Source: Bacteroides thetaiotaomicron VPI-5482 (lineage in GTDB: Bacteria > Bacteroidota > Bacteroidia > Bacteroidales > Bacteroidaceae). From it: a stretch of 64,000 nt of DNA. The position numbers and the translations under genes are program-made. Positions 27,360-36,330 of this stretch are shown piece by piece. The stretch is from contig NC_004663.1 in assembly GCF_000011065.1 (NCBI RefSeq), positions 2,108,001 through 2,172,000 of the forward strand, written 5' to 3'. Below the pieces are notes generated by a model, which saw nothing but the letters and a program-made list of their open reading frames with translations, was not told the origin of the DNA and ran no database searches. The stretch's first letter is position 1, and every line of letters begins with the position of its first letter.

Positions 27360-30300
27360 ATGAAAAAATGGCTTTTTTTATTATTATTGTTTCCTCTGAC
27401 CTGTGTCGCCCAGACCTATCAGTATCTAGGAGTGGAAGACGGGTTAAGCAACCGGAGAGTGTACTACATTCAAAAAGACAATGTTGGATATATGTGGTTC
27501 CTTACGCACGAGGGAATCGACCGGTACAACGGCAAAGAGTTTAAACGGTATAAATTAATGGACGGCGACAAAGAACTCAACTCGCTGTTAAATCTGAATT
27601 GGTTATATATCGATCCGGAAGGAACGCTATGGGAAATCGGTAAGAAAGGCAAGATTTTCCGGTATGACCGTATTCATGACACTTTCGAACTCGTCTACAA
27701 GTTGCCGATAGAAGACTTTAAGGATTTACCGGCTCCCATTACTTTCAGCTGGATCGATCATAACAATCATATCTGGCTGTGCAACGAAGAAACGATCTTC
27801 CTTTACAACACCCGGACGGAAGAGGTTACTCATGTTAAAAACTGCCTCAGCGAAGCTATAAACGACATCGAACAAATCGACGAATCCCACTATTTTATCG
27901 GGACGGAGATGGGTATTCATCATGCCCAACTGAAAAACAACACACTGCAACTTCTCCCCTGCGACAAGCTAGACAACGTCAATATTCAAGTTAACGATTT
28001 ACACTTCGACCCCAAAATCCGCAAACTGTTCATCGGTGCCTTCGAACGGGGCGTCATGGTTTACGACATGAACACAAAAACCATCACACAACCGGAAGTC
28101 AGCCTGAAAGACGTAAGTATATCACGCATCAAACCACTGAATGCCAAAGAACTGCTGATTGCTACCGATGGCGGAGGTATCTATAAGATGAATGTCGATA
28201 CGTACCAGACCGTACCTTTTATCGTAGCAGACTACAACAGCTACAATGGCATGAACGGCAACAGCATTAACGACATCTACATAGACGACGAAGAACGGAT
28301 ATGGATGGCAAACTATCCGATAGGAATTACCATTCAGAACAATCGTTATCCGAGTTATAAATGGATCAAACATTCTGTCGGTAATAAGCAGTCGCTGATT
28401 AACGACCAGGTGAACTCTATCATAGAAGACAGCGAGGGAGACTTATGGTATGGCACCAACAACGGAATTAGCCTGCAAGACTCAAAAACCGGAAAATGGC
28501 GCTCGTTTCTGAGCACCTTTGAGAATGTACAGAACAGCAAAAATCATATATTTACAACCTTATGTGAAGTATCTCCCGGCATTATTTGGGCAGGCGGATA
28601 TTTCTCGGGACTTTATCAGATAGATAAACGCACGTCGAAAACAACTTATTTTACACCCGCTTCGTATGCTCATGAAAGTATACGTCCGGATAAATACATA
28701 CGTGACATACGCAAAGACTCACGCGGTTATGTATGGAGCGGAGGATATTATAACCTGAAGCGAATCAACGTACAAACCAAAGACATACGGCTCTACCACG
28801 GACTGCATTCCGTTACCGCCATCATCGAAAAGGATGACAAAAGTATGTGGATAGGTACGGCAACAGGCCTGTTTCTTCTGGATATAGAATCCGGGAAATA
28901 TGAACGCATCCAACTGCCGGTAGAATCTACCTATGTCTACTCCCTGTATCAGACCAAACAAGGCTCACTGTATATAGGTACCAGCGGATCGGGAGTACTG
29001 ATTTATGATCCCCAGACAAAGTTGTTTACCCATTATTATACAGGAAACTGTGCCATGATATCCAACAATATCTACACGATATTATCGGATGAAGACAATG
29101 AAATTCTATTAAGTACGGAGAACGGACTCACCAGCTTCTATCCCAAACAAAAAACCTTCTACAACTGGACAAAGGAAATGGGACTGATGACTACGCACTT
29201 CAATGCGTTGTCCGGTACCCTGCGCAGAAATAACAATTTTATCTTCGGTAGCTCGGACGGTGCCATAGAGTTCAATAAAGACATGAAGCTCCCCAGGACG
29301 TACTCTTCCAAGATGATCTTCAGTGATTTCAAGCTGTTTTATCAGACGGTATATCCGGGAGACAAGAATTCACCACTGGAAAAAGATATCAACGAAACCA
29401 AAGAATTAAGACTAAAATATAATCAGAATATCTTTTCACTGATGGTTTCTTCCATCAACTATGATTATCCTTCCAATGTTCTTTATTCATGGAAGCTGGA
29501 AGAATTTTACGAAGAGTGGAGCAAACCCGGCAATGAAAGTACAATCCGTTATACCAACCTCGCTCCGGGAAAATATGTATTGCGTGTGCGTGCCATCTCC
29601 AACGAAGACCAACGGGTGATGCTTGAAGAAAGAAGCATTGATATTATCATTGCCCAGCCTTTCTGGCTCACTCCCTGGGCAATGATATTGTATGCAATCC
29701 TGATTTCCCTCATTGCTGTTATCATCCTGCGGGTTCTTATTCTGAAAAAACAGCGGAAGGTTTCCGATGAAAAAATACACTTCTTCATCAATACGGCACA
29801 CGATATACGCACCCCGTTGACATTGATTAAAGCTCCTCTGGAAGATTTGCGCGAAAAAGAAGCTCTGAGCAAGGAAGGCATAGCCAACATGAACACTGCC
29901 ATACGCAATGTAAATGCCTTGTTGCGTCTGACAACGAATCTTATCAACTTTGAGAGAGCAGATGTTTATTCTTCGGAATTATACATTTCGGAGCATGAGC
30001 TAAACACGTTCATGACAGAAATATTCAATGCATTTCAGCCTTATGCCAATATCAAGCATATCAACTTTACGTACGAAAGCAATTTCCGGTATATGAATGT
30101 ATGGTTTGACAAGGAAAAGATGGAATCTATTCTGAAGAATATAATATCGAACGCATTAAAATACACGCCGGAAAATGGTAATGTGCAGATTTTCGTATCA
30201 GAGAACAATGATTCGTGGAGCGTGGAAGTGAAGGATACCGGAATCGGTATTCCAGCCAGCGAGCAAAAGAAACTGTTCAAGCTTCATTTCCGCGGCAGCA

Positions 30301-31400
30301 ATGCCATCAATTCGAAAGTGACGGGAAGCGGTATCGGTTTGATGCTGGTATGGAAACTTGTCCGGTTACACAAGGGCAAAATCAACCTGTCGAGCGTGGA
30401 GAATCAGGGATCGGTGATTAAGATATCTTTCCCAAAAGACAGCAAACGCTTCCATAAAGCACACCTTGCCACACCAAGCAAACGCCGGCAAGAGATAACA
30501 AGTACAACCAATGTGCCTGCCAGCATCTATGAGAATGTGCATAAGGAACAGAATCCGAATCATCAGCGAATCCTAATCGTAGAAGATAATGATGAACTGC
30601 GCAACTATCTGTCACAGACACTGGCAGAAGAATATACGGTACAGAACTGCTGCAACGGCAAAGAAGCACTGACCATCATTCCGGAATACAAACCGGAACT
30701 GGTTATCTCGGACATTATGATGCCGGAAATGAGAGGGGATGAATTGTGTGACGCCATCAAAAATAATATCGAGACGTCGCATATTCCTGTTATCCTGCTA
30801 ACAGCTCTTAATAATGAAAAAGACATATTGTCCGGCCTTCAGATTGGTGCTGACGAGTATATTGTCAAGCCATTTAATATTGGAATATTAAAAGCTACCG
30901 TCTCCAATCTGTTGATCAACCGCGCCCTTTTGCGAAGCAAATACGGGAGTCTGGATATGGACGATGAGGATGATCATGAAGACGAATGCATCAACTGCTC
31001 GCAGGATATCGACTGGAAGTTTATCGCCAATGTACGGAAGAATATAGAAGATAATATAGACAATCCGGCTCTTACAGTAGATGTGCTTTGCAATCTGATG
31101 GGAATGAGCCGTACCAGCTTCTACAACAAACTCAGGGCATTGACCGATCAGGCTCCGGGCGATTACATCCGCCTGATCCGCCTGAAACGTTCGGTGAAGT
31201 TGCTGAAAGAAGGTACACACAGTATAACAGAAATAGCAGAAATGACAGGATTTAGTGATGCGAAGTACTTCCGTGAAGTATTCAAGAAGCACTTCAACGT
31301 AAGCCCCAGCCAATATGGAAAAGAAGGCAAGCCCCACAAGGAGGGCAAGGCTGGAAAAGAAAACAAGTCCGATAAGGAAGGAGGAGAAAAAGAAGAATGA
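27360..31400 (+). CDS. Hybrid two-component system regulator (SusR-like family, AraC output)
   Basis: A 1346-residue one-chain signalling protein. Order: signal peptide (1-18), a periplasmic two-bladed-propeller sensor with Reg_prop repeats (about 20-690; WFLTHEGIDRYNG, DLWYGTNNGIS), a Y_Y_Y domain, a transmembrane helix at about 768-795, a histidine kinase with the phospho-acceptor in INTAHDIRTPLTL near 813, an ATPase domain (DTGIGIPASEQ), a receiver with VEDNDE near 1072 and the aspartate in ISDIMMPEM near 1117, and an AraC-type DNA-binding domain (about 1240-1317). These usually sense a glycan fragment and control an adjacent utilisation locus. No such locus is next to it. The last ~28 residues are a lysine/glutamate-rich tail. 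Its stop overlaps the next gene. Confidence 0.93.
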   Translation: MKKWLFLLLLFPLTCVAQTYQYLGVEDGLSNRRVYYIQKDNVGYMWFLTHEGIDRYNGKEFKRYKLMDGDKELNSLLNLNWLYIDPEGTLWEIGKKGKIFRYDRIHDTFELVYKLPIEDFKDLPAPITFSWIDHNNHIWLCNEETIFLYNTRTEEVTHVKNCLSEAINDIEQIDESHYFIGTEMGIHHAQLKNNTLQLLPCDKLDNVNIQVNDLHFDPKIRKLFIGAFERGVMVYDMNTKTITQPEVSLKDVSISRIKPLNAKELLIATDGGGIYKMNVDTYQTVPFIVADYNSYNGMNGNSINDIYIDDEERIWMANYPIGITIQNNRYPSYKWIKHSVGNKQSLINDQVNSIIEDSEGDLWYGTNNGISLQDSKTGKWRSFLSTFENVQNSKNHIFTTLCEVSPGIIWAGGYFSGLYQIDKRTSKTTYFTPASYAHESIRPDKYIRDIRKDSRGYVWSGGYYNLKRINVQTKDIRLYHGLHSVTAIIEKDDKSMWIGTATGLFLLDIESGKYERIQLPVESTYVYSLYQTKQGSLYIGTSGSGVLIYDPQTKLFTHYYTGNCAMISNNIYTILSDEDNEILLSTENGLTSFYPKQKTFYNWTKEMGLMTTHFNALSGTLRRNNNFIFGSSDGAIEFNKDMKLPRTYSSKMIFSDFKLFYQTVYPGDKNSPLEKDINETKELRLKYNQNIFSLMVSSINYDYPSNVLYSWKLEEFYEEWSKPGNESTIRYTNLAPGKYVLRVRAISNEDQRVMLEERSIDIIIAQPFWLTPWAMILYAILISLIAVIILRVLILKKQRKVSDEKIHFFINTAHDIRTPLTLIKAPLEDLREKEALSKEGIANMNTAIRNVNALLRLTTNLINFERADVYSSELYISEHELNTFMTEIFNAFQPYANIKHINFTYESNFRYMNVWFDKEKMESILKNIISNALKYTPENGNVQIFVSENNDSWSVEVKDTGIGIPASEQKKLFKLHFRGSNAINSKVTGSGIGLMLVWKLVRLHKGKINLSSVENQGSVIKISFPKDSKRFHKAHLATPSKRRQEITSTTNVPASIYENVHKEQNPNHQRILIVEDNDELRNYLSQTLAEEYTVQNCCNGKEALTIIPEYKPELVISDIMMPEMRGDELCDAIKNNIETSHIPVILLTALNNEKDILSGLQIGADEYIVKPFNIGILKATVSNLLINRALLRSKYGSLDMDDEDDHEDECINCSQDIDWKFIANVRKNIEDNIDNPALTVDVLCNLMGMSRTSFYNKLRALTDQAPGDYIRLIRLKRSVKLLKEGTHSITEIAEMTGFSDAKYFREVFKKHFNVSPSQYGKEGKPHKEGKAGKENKSDKEGGEKEE

Positions 31401-31954
31401 ACATTTACCTCGAATCATTTGGAATCTTTTTTAAAATAGGCGCTTTCACCATTGGCGGAGGCTATGCAATGGTTCCACTTATTGAGAATGAAATCGTAAC
31501 CAAACGAAAATGGATCGCACAGGAAGACTTTATCGACCTGCTGGCTATCTCTCAGTCCGCTCCGGGTATTCTGGCAGTGAATATCTCTATCTTTATAGGA
31601 TATAAGCTGCGTGGCATTCGGGGAAGTATTGTCACAGCACTGGGGACTATACTCCCCTCATTTATTATCATTCTGGCCATCGCGCTCTTTTTCCATTCTT
31701 TCAAGGACAATCCGATTGTGGAACGCATATTTAAAGGAATACGACCCGCCGTGGTGGCATTGATCGCCGCACCGACTTTCACCATGGGACGGTCGGCCAA
31801 AATCAACCGGTACAACTTATGGATCCCCGTCGTATCGGCATTATTGATCTGGCTATTGGGCTTCTCCCCGATATGGATTATCATTGCTGCCGGTGTAGGA
31901 GGTTTCCTATGGGGAAAATTTAAAAAAGTGGAGAGTGAACACCCAAGGCTATGA
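31397..31954 (+). CDS. chrA: Chromate transporter half protein 1
   Basis: A 185-residue member of the CHR transporter family. It starts FFKIGAFTIGGGYAMVPLIE and has the SAPGILAVNISIFIGYK segment and several hydrophobic helices, equal to one half of a full-length ChrA. Short CHR proteins are encoded in pairs and are thought to work together in moving chromate or a related anion. The ATG overlaps the stop of the hybrid regulator (ATGA, 31397-31400), an unusual operon partner for a sensor of this type. The second half gene follows after 31 bp. Confidence 0.88.
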   Translation: MNIYLESFGIFFKIGAFTIGGGYAMVPLIENEIVTKRKWIAQEDFIDLLAISQSAPGILAVNISIFIGYKLRGIRGSIVTALGTILPSFIIILAIALFFHSFKDNPIVERIFKGIRPAVVALIAAPTFTMGRSAKINRYNLWIPVVSALLIWLLGFSPIWIIIAAGVGGFLWGKFKKVESEHPRL

Positions 31955-31985
31955 TTCAAGATTCATAATTCTAAATTAAAAAGAG

Positions 31986-32534
31986 ATGATTTATCTTCAG
32001 TTATTTTATACGTTCTTTAAAATCGGACTTTTCGGTTTTGGCGGAGGTTACGCCATGCTTTCGATGATACAAGGTGAAGTAGTAACCCGTTATGGGTGGG
32101 TGACTTCGCAAGAATTCACAGACATTGTTGCCATCAGTCAGATGACTCCGGGGCCTATCGGTATCAATGCGGCTACTTATGTCGGTTTTACGTCCACAGG
32201 AAGTGTATGGGGATCGATTGTTGCCACATTCGCTGTTGTTTTCCCCTCTTTCATACTGATGCTGACAATCAGCAAATTCTTTCTGAAATATCAGAAACAT
32301 CCGGTAGTGGAATCTATTTTTGCAGGATTGCGTCCGGCAGTTGTCGGATTATTAGCTTCCGCCGCACTGGTATTGATGAATGTGGAAAACTTCGGCTCAC
32401 CTACAGAAGACACCTACACATTTGTCATCAGCATCATTATCTTCCTGATAGCCTTTATCGGCACCAGAAAATACAAGGCAAATCCGATATTAATGATTAT
32501 CGCCTGCGGGATTGCAGGACTACTGCTTTATTAA
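31986..32534 (+). CDS. chrA: Chromate transporter half protein 2
   Basis: A 182-residue CHR-family half transporter similar to the preceding protein: FFKIGLFGFGGGYAMLSMIQ at the N-terminus and SQMTPGPIGINAATYVG near 52. It has about five to six membrane helices. Together the two genes make an oppositely oriented pair as known for short-chain CHR systems. The real substrate in an anaerobic gut bacterium could differ from chromate. Confidence 0.88.
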   Translation: MIYLQLFYTFFKIGLFGFGGGYAMLSMIQGEVVTRYGWVTSQEFTDIVAISQMTPGPIGINAATYVGFTSTGSVWGSIVATFAVVFPSFILMLTISKFFLKYQKHPVVESIFAGLRPAVVGLLASAALVLMNVENFGSPTEDTYTFVISIIIFLIAFIGTRKYKANPILMIIACGIAGLLLY

Positions 32535-32581
32535 AATAAAGTAATAAGAGGCTAACTAAAAAGTCAGTAGTATCTTAAAAT

Positions 32582-32603
32582 CTCCTCCTTCGAGAAGGAG
32601 GAG
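32582..32603. repeat. Palindromic intergenic hairpin
   Basis: CTCCTCCTT and AAGGAGGAG form a perfect 9-bp stem with a 4-nt loop between two convergent genes. It is followed by TACCCGCAGGGGGAGGTGG. There is no T-tract. The sequence resembles the core of the long palindrome at 61164-61229 and looks like a dispersed repeat that may double as a transcription barrier. Confidence 0.55.
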
Positions 32604-32640
32604 TACCCGCAGGGGGAGGTGGTAGGTGAACATGCAGTCC

Positions 32641-34149
32641 TTACAGCTTGACCTTCTTACTTACCGATTTTGACTCATTATGAATACGGTCTAAAGCCGT
32701 CACCACATAGCGGTATTTGGTCTTACCCGTTTCATACGGCAGTTTGTAGAAAGGATTTCGGGTGATAGCTACGATATGTGACGGATCATCAAGATTCACC
32801 TTTTCTTTGGGACCGAAACGGTATACTACGTACTGAATAGCTTTGTCCATTTCAGTCTCCGCTTTCGGAGCAGTCCAGAAAAGTATATAGCCATCTTCTG
32901 TCCATACCTTTTTCATCTTACGTACTTTGCCCGGAGCTTTATCATCCATAAAGTCGAATACCGGAATTAAAGCCGGATATTTATGATACTCCTGTACCAA
33001 GGCATCCCGATATTTTCCAGCGTTCTCGACTACGGCTGCCGCATACCACTGGCAACTTCCGCCGATAGTCTGATAAGAACGCTGCAAAGCCATCTTTCGT
33101 GGAAGCTGGTTGATAGAAGGGTTCTTCGGATCGGCATGCTGAATGGTATTCATGACTGCCTGACCGATAAACAACGGACGGTTTTCCGTATGCTTCGCCC
33201 ACCAGTCAACCAGTGTTTCGTAATCGGCTGCCTTGTGTCCTATCTCCCAATAAATCTGAGGAATGTTATAATCAATCCATCCTTCACGTGCCCAAAGCAA
33301 TACGTCGGCATAAAGATCATCATAGTTCTGCAAACCATTTGTGTTGCTGCCCAACGGATCTGTTTTCTGATTGCGGTAAATACCGAACGGGCTGATACCG
33401 AACTTCACCCACGGTTTGATGCCCCGTATCGTTTCATGAAGTTTCTTGATCAGGATATTTACGTTGCCACGACGCCAGTCCGCCTTATTGCTGAAACCGC
33501 CTCCGTAACGGGCAAAGCTCGCATTGTCCGGGAAATCGACTCCCTTGATCGGATAAGGATAGAAATAATCGTCCATGTGAATAGCATCTACATCGTAACG
33601 GGATACAATATCGGAAACAATCTTGCAGATATGCTCACGGCTTTCGGGAAGTGCCGGATCAAAATAGATCTGATCACCATAAGTGACAAACCATTCCGGA
33701 TGTTCATGATAAATATGTGTCGGTGCCAATTGATTCTTCAATGAAGTCTTCACACGGTAGGGATTGATCCATGCATGGAATTCCATATTCCGTTTATGGC
33801 ATTCTTCGATCATGAATTGCATCGGGTCCCACATCGGGGAAGGCATTTGCCCTTGTGTTCCTGTCAGGAAACGACTCCACGGTTCGTGTTGTGAAGCATA
33901 CAATGCATCCGCTTCGGGACGCACTTGAAAGATGATCGCATTAATACCCGCTCCCTGAAGAGAGTTCAACTGACCGACCAGTGTCTGTTTCAGCTTCTCT
34001 GTCGGTATGCCACGGAACTGTCCGTTGACAGCCTGTATCCATGCAGCACGAAACTCACGTTTAGGATATGCATTGCCCGATGGCGCCTGCGCTCTTACTC
34101 CTGCCGCCAGAAGCAGAACTAATAAGAAAAGATAGTTTTTCAGATTCAT
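32641..34149 (-). CDS. Secreted GHL10 (DUF187) glycosidase-like protein
   Basis: A 502-residue secreted protein: signal peptide (YLFLLVLLLAAGVRAQ), then a TIM-barrel GHL10 domain from about residue 30 (REFRAAWIQAVNG) to 360, with DVDAIHMDDYFYPYP near 180 and FGISPFGIYRN near 250, then a C-terminal fibronectin-like domain (about 400-500). The family is related to glycoside hydrolases and is thought to act on cell-surface or peptidoglycan-linked sugars. Paralogous to the gene at 43263-44720. Its promoter lies just upstream at 34180-34211. Confidence 0.88.
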   Translation of the reverse strand: MNLKNYLFLLVLLLAAGVRAQAPSGNAYPKREFRAAWIQAVNGQFRGIPTEKLKQTLVGQLNSLQGAGINAIIFQVRPEADALYASQHEPWSRFLTGTQGQMPSPMWDPMQFMIEECHKRNMEFHAWINPYRVKTSLKNQLAPTHIYHEHPEWFVTYGDQIYFDPALPESREHICKIVSDIVSRYDVDAIHMDDYFYPYPIKGVDFPDNASFARYGGGFSNKADWRRGNVNILIKKLHETIRGIKPWVKFGISPFGIYRNQKTDPLGSNTNGLQNYDDLYADVLLWAREGWIDYNIPQIYWEIGHKAADYETLVDWWAKHTENRPLFIGQAVMNTIQHADPKNPSINQLPRKMALQRSYQTIGGSCQWYAAAVVENAGKYRDALVQEYHKYPALIPVFDFMDDKAPGKVRKMKKVWTEDGYILFWTAPKAETEMDKAIQYVVYRFGPKEKVNLDDPSHIVAITRNPFYKLPYETGKTKYRYVVTALDRIHNESKSVSKKVKL

Positions 34150-34179
34150 AATGTTCTTGAGTCATAAAATAATGTGGTG

Positions 34180-34211
34180 CAAAGATAATAGATGCAGATA
34201 CTATCTCCAAC
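34180..34211 (-). promoter_or_regulatory. Promoter for the GHL10 gene
   Basis: On the minus strand, GTTG (34211-34208), 20-nt spacer and TATCTTTG (34187-34180). The -7 element is perfect and the -33 matches in three of four positions. The start would be near 34173, about 24 nt before the ATG. Confidence 0.6.
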
Positions 34212-34213
34212 TA

Positions 34214-36148
34214 TTATTGAGGCCATTCGACAACAAATCTTGCACCACCCGCGTAGCTGGTGTCCAGATAGACATTTCCATCCACTAATTCCATGATCTG
34301 ACGGATAATAGACAATCCCAGCCCGGTGCCCTGAGTGAAGGTATCCGCCTTTGCAAAGCGTTCGAAAATCGCATCCCGAAAGTGCTCTTCAATTCCGGGA
34401 CCGGAATCTTCGATAATGAAACGTACCAGACGATTCGGTTTGTCTTCTTCATAACTCAGACGTATAAATCCGGTTTCCGTGAATTTATTGGCATTGTTCA
34501 GCAAACCGAGTAGCACACGCTTCATCCAGATTTCAACCGTACACACTTCGACCGGAGTGGAAGAAGGCATATATTGCAACTTGATTCCTTCTTTCAGATT
34601 CTGACGAATCAATCCTAAACATTCCTGACAACACGCATCTACACTCACTGGCTTCTTCGGTATATCATCCGTCTGAGAGTCCATGTCGGCTATATCAATC
34701 ACATTATTTACCAAATCAAGCAGATATGCGTTGCTGCTCTCCATCTGACGGGCATATTCTTCCATCTCTTCCTGTGTCAGCCCACCGGCAGCCATCAAGG
34801 ATGAAAAACCGATAATCGAATTGAGCGGAGTACGGATTTCATGTGTGATATGCTGGATAAAAGAGCTTTTCATATGGCTGGCCTTGATAACGGCCTTATT
34901 TGCCGCATCCAGTTTCCGGTTCAACGACAAGGAGCGCATATAGTAGAACGTGATAACAATCAACAATATCAACACCAGGCATCCGACAATCACGGAAGTT
35001 ATAAAGAGATTGCGGTTGACCTCCGCCCGCAATTCCAGCTTATCGTGCTCCAGCTTGTCCACTTCGAATTGCACAGTATATTTGCTTAATTGCTCGTCCA
35101 GCTCTGCCGAACGAATGGAATCATTAATATGCGCATAAGATTTATAAACCTCGCAGGCATCTTCAAAGCGTCCCATCTGCTCCATAAACTGGGCTTTCAA
35201 CAGGTGATTGGCAGGATAACAGCTCCCCACCGAATGATGATAATCCATCAATGAGTCCAGATAGTTGAGTGCCATCTGATTGTCATTCAACGTCCGCGCA
35301 CAAAGAATTTTATATCCCAACCATCCTTCACGGGGAAAAGCATTCATATTTTCGTGATAAAACTTATCCGCTTCTGCAATAAACGGTTGCGCCTCCTTCT
35401 TCCCTTTCAATGCCAGCGTAGCAATCACTTGAAACTGATAATAACGCATGGTAAGCTCCGGTCGGACAGGGATATCCTTACGCTTCATTTTCTCAATCAG
35501 TCCCGGCATACGGTTCAAGTATTCCATCGCATTGGCATACTCCCCTCTAGCCAGATAAGTCTGGATGATATTCAGTGACACCACATAGGCATCTTCATAA
35601 AAACCCGCATCACTAAATTTTTTCAGTGCGGAAGAATAGTATTCAAGACAGAGCTTGACGTTGTTGCTGAACACCCGATGATTATATCCGATACACATCT
35701 CGCTGCAAGCCATTCCGAAAGCACTTTTGGCCGCATCCGCATCCTTCTGAAGAAGTCCAGTCTCACGCATGGCCTCATCCTGCAAACCTTTCTCGGTAAG
35801 CAACTGAATATACTGGCGCCACTGCGTATAGCGATTATTGATATTACCACGCTTCAGGCACCAGTCCATATATTCATATGCAACCACTTTCAGGCTATCC
35901 GTATTTCTCAACCGGTAATAATGGGAAGCAATCTGAGAATAAGCATCGTCGATTTTAGCAGTATCATTCTGCTGCCTTGCCAATCGCATATATTCCTGAT
36001 AGAAAGGTATAAAATCTTTCTGACCTATTTTATTTGAGACACTGTCGGAAAGGGCTTCCAACTGTTTTTCTTTGTTTGTGCTACTAAAGGCTAAAGTAGA
36101 TGCAAAACACAGAATGAATAAGCTAATAACCATCCGGATGTTTTTCAC
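34214..36148 (-). CDS. Sensor histidine kinase with periplasmic TPR domain
   Basis: A 644-residue membrane kinase: signal peptide (MVISLFILCFASTLAFS), TPR-like helical repeats up to about residue 370, a transmembrane helix near 386-408 (ITSVIVGCLVLILLIVITFYY), the H-box ITHEIRTPLNSIIGF with the acceptor His near 434, N-box LLNNANKFTE near 545 and G-boxes DSGPGIEEHF and GTGLGLSI. No receiver or DNA-binding domain is fused, and no response regulator is adjacent, so its partner is encoded elsewhere. Divergent from uvrA. Confidence 0.9.
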   Translation of the reverse strand: MKNIRMVISLFILCFASTLAFSSTNKEKQLEALSDSVSNKIGQKDFIPFYQEYMRLARQQNDTAKIDDAYSQIASHYYRLRNTDSLKVVAYEYMDWCLKRGNINNRYTQWRQYIQLLTEKGLQDEAMRETGLLQKDADAAKSAFGMACSEMCIGYNHRVFSNNVKLCLEYYSSALKKFSDAGFYEDAYVVSLNIIQTYLARGEYANAMEYLNRMPGLIEKMKRKDIPVRPELTMRYYQFQVIATLALKGKKEAQPFIAEADKFYHENMNAFPREGWLGYKILCARTLNDNQMALNYLDSLMDYHHSVGSCYPANHLLKAQFMEQMGRFEDACEVYKSYAHINDSIRSAELDEQLSKYTVQFEVDKLEHDKLELRAEVNRNLFITSVIVGCLVLILLIVITFYYMRSLSLNRKLDAANKAVIKASHMKSSFIQHITHEIRTPLNSIIGFSSLMAAGGLTQEEMEEYARQMESSNAYLLDLVNNVIDIADMDSQTDDIPKKPVSVDACCQECLGLIRQNLKEGIKLQYMPSSTPVEVCTVEIWMKRVLLGLLNNANKFTETGFIRLSYEEDKPNRLVRFIIEDSGPGIEEHFRDAIFERFAKADTFTQGTGLGLSIIRQIMELVDGNVYLDTSYAGGARFVVEWPQ

Positions 36149-36295
36149 GATTCAAGTCAATTTGTTATTATTTTGAAATGTTTGTTGTAAATTCCGGACC
36201 AAGATACGCCAATTATCCCGAAGCAATTTCTTTTTATTACCAATTATAACATATCTTAACCCGACCAAAAACCTTTCTTCTATCAATAAAATCGC

Positions 36296-36303
36296 TAACT
36301 TTG
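36296..36303 (+). promoter_or_regulatory. -7 element for uvrA
   Basis: TAACTTTG, a perfect TAnnTTTG, with the start expected near 36310. A clear ribosome-binding site, AAAGGAG, follows about 8 bases before the ATG at 36331. This rules out the in-frame TTG at 36301 as a start. Confidence 0.6.
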
Positions 36304-36330
36304 CCGACTATCATAAAAAAGGAGTATTTT

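Noticed and set aside
36301..36330. TTG start for uvrA
   Set aside because: It overlaps the -7 element; a ribosome-binding site fits the ATG at 36331.
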